A DNA stretch of 64,000 nucleotides from Erinaceus europaeus (GCF_950295315.1 NC_080171.1:97651445-97715444), one strand, 5' to 3'. Numbered from the stretch's first letter, positions 10,690 through 20,534 are shown. Numbers and translations are program-made. The notes: generated by a model from the sequence alone, not told the origin.

Positions 10690-10933
10690 TTCAAGAAACC
10701 TTTTTTTTTTGTTTTATTACCTTTTTTATTTTTTACCGTGTAGAGACAGCTAGAAATTGAGAGTGAAGGGGTGATAGAGAAGGGAGAGAGACAGAGAGAC
10801 ACCTGCAGCCCTGCTTCACCCCCCATAAAGCTTTCCCCTTGCAGGTGGGGACCAGAGGCTCGAACCTGGGTCCTTGCACATTGTAACATGTGTGCTCAAC
10901 CAGTTGCGCCACCACCCGGCCCCTCAAGAAACC
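10690..10933 (-). mobile_element. SINE type B with 10-bp TSD
   Basis: Antisense, 10700-10923, flanked by TCAAGAAACC (10690-10699; 10924-10933). Minus-strand B box GGTTCGAGCCT lies near 10858-10868. Confidence 0.93.
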
Positions 10934-11010
10934 ATTTTGACCTTCAAGTCTGTGTTAGTTATTCTCCTGTGTCCTCCAATAGCATTCTCTATTTTACCCC
11001 TTCTCAGTGT

Positions 11011-11360
11011 GCTCGTGATAATATATATATAATTTTTCTTTTCTTTTTTTGGCCTCCAGGGTTATCAGTGGAATTTGGTGCCTGCACTACGAATACTCTG
11101 CTCCTGGAGGCAATTTTTCCCATTTTTGTTGCCCTTGTTGCTGTTAGTATTGTTATTGTTGTCATTGCTGTTGTTGGACAGGACAGAGAATTTGAGAGAG
11201 GAGGGAAAGACAGAGAGGGGGAGAGAAAGAGATAATTGCAGACTTGCTTCACCGCTTGTGAAGCAACCCCCCTGCAGGTGGGGAGCCAGGGGCTCAGCCT
11301 GGGATCCTTACGCAGGCCCTTGTGCTTCATAATACCACCTGCCCCTCGTGACATTATATT
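11011..11360 (-). mobile_element. SINE A-long
   Basis: Antisense, about 11026-11345. CTCGTGATAATATAT on the left and CTCGTGACATTATAT on the right form an imperfect TSD. The 3' module (GGTGCCTGCACTACGAATAC) is present and the B-box region is eroded. Confidence 0.88.
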
Positions 11361-11689
11361 TTAATTGTGAATTTAATTTTACACTGCTTCCAGTAAATTG
11401 TGAACTCTGAAGCCAGAAATAATTGTGTTTTGTTATCGTGTCCTATAGGAGAAAACAAGTTCTAGGAGAAAACAGAGCTTCTAGTATATGTGTCCGGATG
11501 AGTGGTTGTCATCAACTGAAGGAGATAGTGAGTGGGAGAAAAAGGATCTTAGGTCATGTTAATTAACAACATTGCTAGATAATATCAACTTTGCTGAAGT
11601 TACTTTTCAGATAGCCTTGTGCTAATTTATATTCATAGCAGCAGTGTGTGTTCACTTAAGGTTAGTTTAAAATGTATGTGTGAGTGAAA
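11361..11689. other. Unique DNA
   Basis: Nothing recognised. Confidence 0.5.
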
Positions 11690-12440
11690 TTCACATAAAT
11701 TAACTATTTTGAAACCTTTATTTGATACTTAGTACAAGCACAGTTTTTAGCCTCCTTTAGTGTGTGGTGTTGGAGTATGACAAAACAGATGCACTGTTCA
11801 GATGAAGTATGCAGTTCCCTAAATATTTTCATCACCTCAAAAGAAACTCCTATTAAAGAGTCACTTTCTGTTTTTCCTGTTCTCTGACCTTAACAGACAA
11901 CAGTCTTCTTTTTGTCTCCATGATTTGCCTATTCTAGTTATGTAATATAAATGGAATTACACAACATGCCCTTTGTGACCGACTTCTTTCTTGAAGCAGT
12001 GTTTCCATGTCGCAAATTCATGTTCATTAAGTACTTCACTCTTTTTATGACTGAAGACTATTTCAGGGTGGGGGACATAGCATAATGGTTATGCAAACAA
12101 ACTCTCATTCCTGAGGCTCCCAGGTCCCAGGTTCAGTCCCTCACACCATAAGCCATATTCATCAACTGGTGACACTTGTGTTGTTTCCAGTTACTATTTT
12201 TTGCAAATGGCTATTATGGATATTATAAACATTGTGAAGAGCTATTTTTGGTGTTTGTTTTCAATTCTTTCTTATACCAAAACATGGAATTATTAGATGA
12301 TGTGCTAATTCTATATTGAACTTTTTGAGAAAATGCCAAACTTTTGCACAGCCATTGTATCACTTTGTATTCCTGGAGCGATGTATGGGAATTCAACTTT
12401 TTTATTGACACTTGTCATTTTCTGTATTCTGGATTCAAGA
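11690..12440 (-). mobile_element. Ancient L1, antisense, split by a type D SINE
   Basis: Plus-strand phrases such as GATTTGCCTATTCTAGTTAT, ATAAATGGAATTACACAACA and TTTTTGAGAAAATGCCAAAC match the familiar antisense 3' region of old mammalian L1s, in the correct order. The type D SINE at 12066-12168 interrupts it. Confidence 0.75.
12066..12168 (+). mobile_element. SINE type D inserted in old L1
   Basis: Sense head GACATAGCATAATGGTTATG, CTGAGGCTCCCAGGTCCC, B-box-like AGGTTCAGTCCC, then CACACCATAAGCCATATTC. It is truncated at the 3' side with no clear A tail. Confidence 0.8.
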
Positions 12441-12536
12441 CGTAGAGCAGATATATCACTTGGAAGTAAGTTCTTACATTTAAATTGTTATTCCGAAATT
12501 GACATTTCGGGAGATGTCCTTTGTTTTTATTTATTT

Positions 12537-13060
12537 TATTTAGTTATATTTACTTACTTTTTTATTAGGTAGGGCAGAGAGAAATTAGAGAGAATGGGGA
12601 AATAGGAAGAGAAAGACAGACAACTATAGACTTGCTTCACTGTTCTGTGAGGTGGACCCACTGCAAGTGGGGAGTGGTCCTTCACTTGTTATTTCTCTCT
12701 TTTTTGCCTGCAGGGTTATCACTGGGGCACGTGCCTGCACTACAAATCCACTGCTCCTAGAGGCCGTTATTTCCCCTTTTGTTGACCTTGTTGTTATTGC
12801 TGTTGTTGTTCTTGTATAGGACAACAACAGAGAGAAATTAAGAGAGAAGTGGAAGAGAGAAAGAAAGATAGATACCTGTAGACCTGCCTCACTGTTTGTG
12901 AAGCAACACTTCTGCAGGTGGGGAGATGGGGGCTGGAACCGGGATCCTTGCGCTGCTACTTGTGCTTGGCGCCTTAAATGCTTAGCCCGGTATGCTACCG
13001 CCCAGCCCCACCTTATGCTTGGTAATCGGTGCACTTAACTGGGTGTGCCACTGCCCCCCC
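12537..13060 (-). mobile_element. SINE type B, antisense, split by an A-long SINE
   Basis: Left part 12537-12690 (tail, GGCAGAGAGAAATTAGAGAG, body) and right part 13008-13060 (GTGCACTTAACTGGGTGTGC head) belong to one SINE, interrupted by the A-long copy. The joined order is correct. Confidence 0.65.
12691..13007 (-). mobile_element. SINE A-long nested in type B SINE
   Basis: Antisense: TTTTTTGCCTGCAGGGTTAT module, CAA-rich linker with a duplicated ACAACAACAGAG, body, GGAACCGGGATCC, and head ending GCCCAGCCCC. Only weak flank similarity (CCTTCACTTG and CCTTATGCTTG). Confidence 0.85.
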
Positions 13061-13069
13061 TTTATTTAT

Positions 13070-13235
13070 TTGTATTTTAAGAGACTGGAGGGAGAGATCA
13101 GGATACTACCCCACTGTTTGTAATAGCCTTTGTTTTTGTCTTTATTGCTTATGTGCAATTTTGGGGATTAAATTCAAGGTCTCGCAATGCAAGGCAAGAA
13201 TGCTGTTACCACTGAGTCATCTCCCTGACTCCAAC
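13070..13235 (-). mobile_element. SINE type E-like, old
   Basis: Antisense: GAGACTGGAGGGAGAGATCA, GGGATTAAATTCAAGGTCTC, TACCACTGAGTCATCTCCC. tRNA-like head at the right. Confidence 0.5.
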
Positions 13236-13317
13236 TTTATTCATTTTTAAACAAACTGGGATATTGCACTTTTGTAATTTCACCACTCCTAGGCTACCCC
13301 CTTATTTCCCCATTTAG

Positions 13318-13442
13318 ATAGGGAGATGGAGATGGACAAAAATCACAGTACCTCAGTTGGCCCAGTGCCATAACAGTCCCATGCTTGGACTGGAACCTGG
13401 GATATAAGCTTGCCTAGCAGGTGCCCTACTATTCTTCCTGTC
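13318..13442 (-). mobile_element. SINE type C/E-like, old
   Basis: Antisense: GAGATGGAGATGGACAAAAA, GACTGGAACCTGGGATATAA, AGCAGGTGCCCTACTATTC. Diverged. Confidence 0.45.
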
Positions 13443-13797
13443 CTAAAAGTTTTAATTTTGATTAAGTCTAATTTATTATTATTTTTTTTTGTTGCTTGTG
13501 ATTTTGGTATTATAGCTAAACATTCTTTGCCAAATGCAAGGTCATGAGAATAACTATTCTTCTGAAAAGTTTTATTATTTTAGCTCTTAAATTTAGGGAA
13601 TTGGTTCATTTGACATAGCCTCCTCCCAGCTACTCTCACTTGCTGCTTTTCTCCTTGAGTTAATTTTTGTGTGTGTGTGATGTGAATTAGCAGTCAAACT
13701 TTATTTCTTGGGTTGTGAATATATATTACTATTATTTGTTGAAGGGATTTTTCCTATTGAATGATCTTGTCAACTATGTAAAAAATTTGATTGGTTG

Positions 13798-14150
13798 GCA
13801 TCATGCTAGCATGATGCTAGCATGATGCTAGCATCTGGAACCATGTGGTTGACAAGAGAGTTAACATACAAAGCCAAACAAATTGTTGACCAATTATGGA
13901 CCTTGGGCTGGAATAGTGCAGATGAAGAGTTGGGGGGGGGGGTCCTCCATTTTATAGATAGCAAGTAGGCATATTTTAGTTAAATTCTAAAGGGTCTGTG
14001 GCTATACTGGTTTTTTTTTTTTTTTTTTCCTTTTTCTTTTTGCCCCTGAGCCTGAATTCTGATATACCAGTGGATCCAAGTTATTGTCTGGGGAGATGAT
14101 GTCATGGCAGGAAAAAGGACCAGAAAGCTGGATCAGGCAAGAGAGTATTA
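13798..14150 (-). mobile_element. Inverted 5' segment of a younger L1 3' end
   Basis: Antisense L1 3' UTR portion starting at GCATCTGGAACCATGTGG and running to GGATCAGGCAAGAGAGTAT. Together with the sense segment to its right it forms a twin-primed (5'-inverted) L1. It begins with three copies of an 11-bp CATGATGCTAG-type unit (13801-13832). Confidence 0.8.
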
Positions 14151-14510
14151 TGCCGACCAGACTTCCCTGGACAGACAACCCCACCAATGTGTCCTGGAGC
14201 TCCACTTTTCCAGAGCCCTTCCCCACTAGGGAAAGAGAGAGGCAGGCTGGGAGTATGGATCAAACCTGTCAACGCCCATGTTCAGCAGGGAAGCAATTAC
14301 GGAAGCCAGAACTTAAACCTTCTGTATCCCACAATGATCTTGGGTCCATACTCCCAGAGGGTTAAAGAATAGGAAAAATATCAGAGGAGGGGATGGGATA
14401 TGGAGTTCTGGTGGTGGGAATTGTTTGAAGTTGTACCTCTCTTTTCCTATAGTTTTGTCAATGTTTCCGTTTTATAAATAAAAAATTAAAAAATAAATGA
14501 ATAAAATATT
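14151..14510 (+). mobile_element. Sense 3' segment of the same L1
   Basis: Sense 3' UTR from GACCAGACTTCCCTGGACAG to the A-rich TTTATAAATAAAAAATTAAA end. Its 5' edge corresponds to the same consensus point where the inverted half begins, as expected from twin priming. Chance frames at 14084-14372 arise from it. Confidence 0.82.
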
Positions 14511-14754
14511 AAAAAGTAAAAGTTTATCTGTGGTTGGGTTTATTTTTGTACTTTCAAATGTATTTCATTGGTTTATGTACCTATTCTTATTTTACTATTA
14601 GAACTTTTTGTTTAATATAACTTTTTATTAAGTTTTGTTCTTTTCATGATTGCTATGACTGTTCAAGACCCTGTGAAATTGATTATAGTTTGAGATTGAC
14701 TTTCCATTATTCAAAGCATAAAAGGTCAGATAGTGAATTTGTACATTTCTTTTT

Positions 14755-15420
14755 TTTACTTATTTAATTTTTTATTTATAAAAAGGAAACATTGACTAAT
14801 CCACAGGATAAGAGGGGTACAAATTCACACAATTCTCACTACCAGAACTCTGTAGCCCATCCCTTCCCCTGATAGCTTTCCTATTCTTTATTTTTTAAAC
14901 TTTAATTAAAAAAATATTTATTAATTCCCTTTTGTTTACCTTGTTGTTTTATATTGTAGTTATTATTGATGGCATTGTTGTTGGATAAGACAAAGCGCAG
15001 GTCCTTGTGCTTTGCACCACCTGCGCTTAACCCACTGTGCTACCATCTGACTACCAGCTTTCCTATTCTTTTTTTTACATAAGCATCATTCCCACCACCA
15101 AAAGACTGTGTCCCATCTCCCCCCCCCCCAACCCCCCAAGAACCCACTGGGATCATCCTATTCTTTAACCCTCTAGAATAACATCTGGAACCTGGTGGTT
15201 GAAAATGGAGTTAACATACAAAGCCAAACAAATTGTTGAACAATCATGAAGCTAAAGGCTGGAATAATGTAGATGTAGAGTTGGCGGGTGGGGGGGTCCT
15301 CCATTTTGTAGATAGCTAGTAGGCATATTTTAGTTATATTCCAAAGGGCCTGTGGCTATACTAGTGTTTTTTTTTGCCTAAGCCTGAATTCACCATTTAT
15401 TATAGCCACAATTAGTATTC
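14755..15420 (-). mobile_element. Younger L1 3' end, antisense, split by SINE A
   Basis: T-rich start, AAGGAAACATTGACTAATCC, GATAAGAGGGGTACAAATTC, then the SINE, then CATCTGGAACCTGGTGGTTG and CCAAAGGGCCTGTGGCTATA. The 15070-15175 part is partly a second version of the same CCCACCACCA... region, so two L1 copies may be joined here. Confidence 0.75.
14873..15071 (-). mobile_element. SINE type A with internal deletion and 16-bp TSD
   Basis: Antisense insertion about 14889-15055 flanked by AGCTTTCCTATTCTTT on both sides. The body is gone: GTTGTTGGATAAGACAAAG joins directly to GCGCAGGTCCTTGTGC, removing the CT-rich body and B box. Confidence 0.88.
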
Positions 15421-16600
15421 TATTATGTATATATACCACAACTTACTGAACCACTCATCTGTTGTTGGATACCTAGGTTGTTTCCAGTTTCGGTTATTAC
15501 AAATTGTGCTGCTATGAACATAGGTATACACATTTCTTTTCTTTCTTAGGATATATCTCCAGGAGAGGAATTGCAGAGTCATAGGGTTGGTCCTTTTCTA
15601 GCCTTCTGAGAGTTCTCCACAGGGGTTGGACCAATTGACATTCCCTCCAGCCATGTAGGAGGGTTCCAAATTGGTCCAACCCTGTTTAGATTATTTGTTT
15701 CAAGGAGTTGTTCTATTTTTTTCTAGGTAGTCTAATTAGTGAGTGTATGATAATACTTTTTACTTCTTAATCTTAGGGTTATGATCCCCTTTCATTTTAA
15801 AATTTTAATTTCTTTTTAGTTATTTTTCTGTATAAATTGTATTAATATTGGTAATGTTTTCAAAGAACCAGGCTTCATTGATTCTTTTATTGTGTTTGTT
15901 TTAATTCTATTTTTAAAATCTCTACTGTAACCTTCATTACTTCTATCTGTAGTGTTGGTTTTTTTTGTAAGATAGATGCAGTAATGATGAAATTTCTTTA
16001 TCTTCAAGTTCAGTGATTCTTCTCTCTGCTTAAATGTGCTAATGAAATCCTCTAGAGGATTTCAAAATTCTAGTCATTGTATTTTTTGGGCTTGGATTTA
16101 TAAGTTACTTTTTGTGATTCTACCTGTTGGTATTTTTGTTTGAGGCATCATTTCCCTATGGTTTTAGCTCTTTTTTTTTTTTTATAACTTTTAAAATATT
16201 TATTCCCTTTTGTTGCCTTGTTTTATTGTTGTAGTTATTATTGTTGTTGTTATTGATGCCATTGTTGTTGGATAGGACAGAGAGAAATGGAAAGAAGAGG
16301 GGAAGACAGAGAGGGGGAGAGAAAGATAGACACCTGCAGACCTGCTTTACCACCTGTGAAGCGACTCCCCTGCAGGTGGGGATCCAGGGGCTTGAACTGG
16401 GATCCTTATGCCGGTCCTTGTGCTTCGTGCCACGTGCGCTTAGCCTGCTGCGCTACTGCCCAACTCCCCCACTAACACTTCTGTTGTTAAGTGGGCATAC
16501 TCCCAGTTTTAGCTCTTTGTCCATGGTTTCTTTTAGTGTAATGTGATAACTCTGGATATCACATTCTCCTCCTTAAAAGTTTCTCTTCTCTCTTCTCTTT
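15421..16600 (-). mobile_element. Ancient L1 fragments, antisense, split by SINE A
   Basis: TATTCTATTATGTATATATACC, TGTGCTGCTATGAACATAGG, then TTTTCAAAGAACCAGGCTTC ATTGATT (about 15860-15880) and GAGGCATCATTTCCCTATGG are recognisable antisense L1 ORF2/3' phrases. Probably more than one fragment. Confidence 0.65.
16161..16518 (-). mobile_element. SINE type A with 13-bp TSD and 37 extra bases at its 5' end
   Basis: Antisense SINE 16174-16468; GTTTTAGCTCTTT lies at 16161-16173 and again at 16506-16518. Between the SINE head (16468) and the right TSD are 37 bases (16469-16505) that are not SINE, so the inserted unit carries upstream sequence. Confidence 0.85.
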
Positions 16601-16679
16601 TTTTCTCTTTCTTCCTTTCTTTTCCTCTGAACTTTTGCTCTTATTTTTATGTTTAGAAAGCTCTGTTTTTAAAATTATT

Positions 16680-17345
16680 TATTTGATTAGTTGTTTAACA
16701 ATGGTGTGCAGGTTTGTAAGATTATAAGGTTAAAGTTCTGTATCTCACTCACCATTAAAGTTCTGTGACAAACCCCCCCCCGCCCCAAATACAGTTCTCA
16801 CAAAGTCTTAGGGAATATTTGTTCGCTTCCCTCTCAAGTTCATGCATTTTTTAAAAGACATTTTTAAAACTATACTTCTATTTATTTATTATTGGATAGA
16901 GACAGAGAGAAATTGAGAGGGAAGGAGGAGTTAGAGAGGGAAAGAGACACAGAGATCGAGCGACACTTGCAGCCCTCCTTCACCACTGGTGAAGCTTTCT
17001 TCTTGTAGGTGGGGCTGGGGGCTTGAACACAGTTCCTTGTGCACTGTAATGTGTGCACTTAACCAGGTGTGCCACTGCCTAGCCCCCCAAGTTCATGCAT
17101 TTTAATTTAATATATTCCACATATAAGTGTAACCATCTGATAGTTGTCTTTCACCTCCTTATTTACTTCCCTCCATAATCACCTCCAGTTGCATCCATCT
17201 TGTCCTGAAGAATACAGTATCATCTTTTTATTTAGTTGTAGAGCAGCACTCTGTTGAATATATTTCCTGTCCTTCATCCCTTCTGTTAATGGGCATTTAG
17301 GTTGACTCCATTCCTTAGCAGTTGTGAATAAAGCACTGTTTAGGA
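16680..17345 (-). mobile_element. L1 3' fragment, antisense, split by SINE B
   Basis: GGTTAAAGTTCTGTATCTCA, CAGTTCTCACAAAGTCTTAG, then after the SINE CATCCATCTTGTCCTGAAG and GGGCATTTAGGTTGACTCC. The same subfamily recurs at 55354. Confidence 0.65.
16835..17103 (-). mobile_element. SINE type B with 16-bp TSD
   Basis: Antisense, 16851-17087, with perfect CAAGTTCATGCATTTT at 16835-16850 and 17088-17103. It contains AGAGACACAGAGATCGAGCG, an unusual expansion of the AGAGAGACAC motif. Confidence 0.94.
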
Positions 17346-17439
17346 GGTTTAAACACTATTTTTGAAATACCTTTCCCACAATACTGTGCTCTCTAACGAC
17401 TGCTTCTTTAGCCTATGTCCAGTCAGTTTTTGTTTTTCT

Positions 17440-17662
17440 CTTCCTTGCATGATTCCACTGCTCCCAGGCTTCTCTTGTTAGTCTTTTTCTTTCAATATAT
17501 AGAGGGAGGGAAAACGAGGGAGCAACACTACAGCATCCTTGCAGTCTGTGGAACCTCATTAATGTGGTGCTCCCTTATGATCCCTGGGCTCGAACTCAGG
17601 GCCGTGAACATGCTAAGACACTTGTTCTACCAAGAGCATTATCCCTTGACTCTTCAGTTAAT
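17440..17662 (-). mobile_element. SINE type E with long 3' module
   Basis: Antisense: GCATGATTCCACTGCTCCC module, AGGGAGCAACACTACAGCAT, GCTCGAACTCAGGGCCGTGA and GTTCTACCAAGAGCATTATC head. Old. Confidence 0.6.
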
Positions 17663-17699
17663 CTTTGTCTTTCTCTTTTCAGTTTTTATTTACTATATC

Positions 17700-17849
17700 C
17701 CTCTTGTTTCTTTTTAGCAGAGACAGAGTGAAATTGAGAGGGGCATGGGAGGCTGAGGGAGAAAGAGAGAAACCTATAGCCCAGTTTCACTATTGGTAAA
17801 GCCCTCCGTCCCCCAAGGTGGGACAGGCAACACAACCAGGTGTGCTTTT
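17700..17849 (-). mobile_element. SINE type B fragment
   Basis: Antisense: AGAGACAGAGTGAAATTGAG, TTCACTATTGGTAAAGCCC, then ACAACCAGGTGTGC. The head is partly present and the B-box region is deleted. Confidence 0.7.
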
Positions 17850-18090
17850 TTTCATTGTTATTAGGTTTCAGTGCCTGCATTACTCCATTGGTCCTATTCA
17901 TTATTTTTTTCTTTTGTTTTTAAAGGGGTGAAAGACAGAGAAGGGTATAGAGAAAATGAGAATGAGAGAGGAGAGATATTTGCAATACTGCTGTTCATGA
18001 AGCTTCCCCCTTGTAGGTGGGGAGGTGGGGACTTTGCAGCTTGATCTGTGTCCTTGTACAGCATGGTAATGTGAACCACCACCTGCTCCC
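17850..18090 (-). mobile_element. SINE type B/E with long 3' module
   Basis: Antisense: GTTTCAGTGCCTGCATTACTC module, AAAGACAGAGAAGGGTATAG, AATACTGCTGTTCATGAAGC and GTGAACCACCACCTGCTCCC head. Confidence 0.7.
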
Positions 18091-18318
18091 TCAGTTAATT
18101 TTTTTTAATTATCTTTATTTATTTATTAGACAGAGATAGCCAGAAATCGACAAGGAAGAGGGAGATAGGAAGAGAGGCAGACAGACACCTGCAGCTCTCC
18201 TTCACCATTCGCAGAGCTTTTCCCCTGCAGGTGGGGACCAGGGGCTTGAACCCAGGTCCTTGCTCACTGTACCATGTGTGCTCAACCAAATGCACGACCG
18301 CCTGGCCCCTCAGTTAAT
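18091..18318 (-). mobile_element. SINE type B with TSD shared with its neighbour
   Basis: Antisense, 18100-18309, flanked by TCAGTTAAT at 18091-18099 and 18310-18318. The same nonamer also stands at 17654-17662, left of the preceding SINE block. Body and minus-strand B box GGTTCAAGCCC are intact. Confidence 0.92.
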
Positions 18319-18445
18319 GTTTAAATAGAGGTTTAAATAGAGGTAAATGACAGGACTTCCCATAAATAAAATAAATAAATAATATTCAGAAAAAACAATA
18401 AGAACGTAAACATCTTATAGTAGTTACTAATTGTCTCTGTTTTCA

Positions 18446-18733
18446 GGCATTTCTTTTCTTTTTTTAATATTTATTTAATTTATTTATTCCCTTTTGTTGC
18501 CCTTGTTGTTTTATTGTTGTAGTTATTATTGTTGTTGTTGTTGTTGGATAGGACAGAGAGAAATGGAGAGAGGAGGGGAAGACAGAGAGGAGGAGAGAAA
18601 GATAGACACCTGCAGACCTGCTTCACCACCTGTGAAGCGACTCCCCTGCAGGTGGGGAGCCGGGGTCCTTGTGCTTTGCGCCACCTGCGCTTAACCTGCT
18701 GCGCTACAGCCCGACTCCCTGGGCATTTCTTTT
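18446..18733 (-). mobile_element. SINE type A lacking B box, 12-bp TSD
   Basis: Antisense, 18458-18721, flanked by GGCATTTCTTTT (18446-18457; 18722-18733). GAGCCGGGGTCCTTGTGC shows that the B-box segment is deleted. CAA/GTT linker is long. Confidence 0.93.
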
Positions 18734-18884
18734 TTAAAAATTTTATTAGTGATTTAATAATGATTAAAAAGATTCTAAGATAACAGGGGTACAGGTCCAC
18801 ACAGTTCCCACCACCAGAGTTCTGCATCTCATCCGCTGCATTGGAAGCTTTCTTATTCTTTATCCCTCCAGGAGTATGCGCCAA

Positions 18885-19098
18885 GATTCTACTATTATTA
18901 TTATCAGCATCATCATCTTTATTGATTTATTGCATAGAAATAGCCAGAAGTTGAGAAGAGTGGTGAGATAGAGGAGAGAGGTAGATACTTGAAGTACTGC
19001 TTCATCGTTTGTGAAGCTTTCCCCGCAGGTGAGGATGAGACCTTGTGCATTGTGACATGTGCACTCAACCAGGTGCACCACCACCTGACTGACCCCCT
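18885..19098 (-). mobile_element. SINE type B
   Basis: Antisense inside L1: a TTATTATTATCAGCATCATC start, AAATAGCCAGAAGTTGAGAA, CTGCTTCATCGTTTGTGAAG and GCACTCAACCAGGTGCACC head. Confidence 0.85.
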
Positions 19099-19099
19099 A

Positions 19100-19442
19100 G
19101 ACCAAAATTCTTTTTCTTTTTCTGTTTCTTTTTTTTTTTTTTTTTTAAGATTTTTAAATATTTATTTATTTCCTTTTTTTTTGCCCTTGTGTTTTATTGT
19201 TGTTGATATAGTCCTTGCTGGATAGGACAGAGAGAAATGGAGAGAGGAGGGGAAGACAGAGAGGGGGAGAGAAAGATAGACACTTGCAGACCTGCTTTAC
19301 CGCTTGTGAAACGACGTGCAGGTGGTGTGCTGGGGGCTCGAACCGGGATCCTCACGTCGGGATCCTCACACTGGTCCTTCCGCTTTGTGCCACGTGTGCT
19401 TAACCCGCTGCGCTACTGCTGGACTCCTGACCAAAATTCTTT
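19100..19442 (-). mobile_element. SINE type A with 14-bp TSD
   Basis: Antisense, 19114-19428, flanked by GACCAAAATTCTTT (19100-19113; 19429-19442). GGGATCCTCACRYYG is tandemly duplicated at about 19346-19375, lengthening the region after the B box. Confidence 0.94.
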
Positions 19443-19484
19443 ATGCAGTGAAGAAGGTGGAAGGTCTGGTTTCTTTAGTTGCTT

Positions 19485-19511
19485 TTGAGGCATTTTTTAA
19501 TTTTTTATTTC

Positions 19512-19542
<31 letters not shown>

Positions 19543-19785
19543 GAAAGGATTAATTAACAAAACCATAGAGTAGGAGGGGTACAATTCCACACAATTCCCA
19601 CCACCCAATCTCCATTTCCCACCCCCTCCCCTGATAACTTTCCCATTCTCTATCCCTCTGGGAGCATGGACCCAGGGTCATTGTGGGTTGCAGAAGGTAG
19701 AAGGTCTGGCTTCTGTAATTGCTTCCCCACTGAACATTTGCGTTGACTGGTCGGTCCATACTCCCAGTCTGTTGAGGCATTTTTT
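19485..19785 (-). mobile_element. 5'-truncated younger L1 3' end with 14-bp TSD
   Basis: Antisense, 19499-19771 (273 bp), flanked by TTGAGGCATTTTTT (19485-19498; 19772-19785). The tail is (ATTT)n, followed by AGGAGGGGTACAATTCCACA, CCCTCTGGGAGCATGGACCC and CCATACTCCCAGTCTG. Confidence 0.93.
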
Positions 19786-19875
19786 CATCTATCCGCTATT
19801 TTATTTGGCACTTTGTCTTTTTTCTACTCTCTGTGCTAAGCATAGAGATCAACTAGAGATGAAAGCTTTGCATAT

Positions 19876-20180
19876 TCTTTTTTATTTTTTTCTGCTCTAG
19901 GATTATCTCTGGGACTCGATGTCTGCGCTACGAATCCATTGCTCCTGGAGGCATTTTTTCCATTTTGTTGCCCTTGTTGTTATTGCTAGATAGGACAGAG
20001 AGAAATCTAGAAAGGAGGGGAAGGCAGAGAAGGGGAGCCAAAGACACCTGCAGACCTAGTGAAGCATCCCTCCCCTGCAATTGGGGAGCCAGAGGCTCGA
20101 ATCTGGATCCTTAAGCCAGTCCTTGTGCTTCGCACTATGTGTGCTTAACCTGCTGCGCTGCTGCCCCCCACCCCCCCGCC
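19876..20180 (-). mobile_element. SINE A-long
   Basis: Antisense: 3' module (TCTGCGCTACGAATCCATTG), short linker, body with part of the CTTCACCG segment missing, GGCTCGAATCTGGATCC and head ending in a C-rich run. Confidence 0.88.
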
Positions 20181-20534
20181 GAGTATTCTTAGGGCTTTTC
20201 TGAGCATGTATATTTTCATGAACGTTCATGTGACTTTCTAAACTTTATGGTATATATCTTAATCTCCCGAGACTCTCTTCAGCTTTTTCTCCTATGCTTT
20301 TGATACTCTATTGTTTGCCTCAGTTACAATCTTTGGACAATCCCCTTTTTCCTTTCTAGTGAAGTAGGGGAAGATCATCTCCTGAGTAAGAGATAGGCTG
20401 TAGTAAGGGTAGAGATGAATGTCTATTACAGTTATTTATATTGAAGAGAGAATTTATATCGAAGAGAATGAAAGTGCATTGCCAATAAGAAAAAGGATTG
20501 TTAGGTTGAGGAAATTGGTGTCTGCTATTAAAAT
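20181..20534. other. Unique DNA with a 14-bp palindrome
   Basis: No repeat or gene. CATGAACGTTCATG at 20217-20230 is a perfect palindrome; there is no other support for a regulatory site. Confidence 0.5.

Larger units (their letters stand above)
13443..14745 (-). mobile_element. Ancient L1 ORF2, antisense, split by a younger L1
   Basis: Left part 13443-13797 and right part 14511-14745 read on through the familiar antisense ORF2 order: TTTGCCAAATGCAAGGTCAT, GAGTTAATTTTTGTGTGTG, ATTGAATGATCTTGTCAACT, then TATTTCATTGGTTTATGTAC and GATTGCTATGACTGTTCAAG. The intervening 713 bp is the inverted younger L1. Confidence 0.75.
18735..19498 (-). mobile_element. L1 3' end, antisense, carrying two SINEs
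   Basis: Left part 18735-18884 (TTATTAGTGATTTAATAATG, GGTACAGGTCCACACAGTTC) resumes at 19090-19113 and 19429-19498 (GACCAAAATTC, GAAGGTGGAAGGTCTGG). Two SINEs and, at its right edge, another L1 have inserted into it. Confidence 0.78.

Noticed and set aside
10771..11354. Overlapping long frames on both strands
   Set aside because: They run through a type B and an A-long SINE, each with its own TSD or TSD-like flanks.
12624..13034. 136-codon minus-strand frame
   Set aside because: It lies across nested SINEs and includes the tRNA-like head and CT body; no protein similarity.
18480..18884. 134-codon minus-strand frame
   Set aside because: It is a SINE A plus adjoining L1 3' end, and a poly-asparagine run marks the GTT linker.
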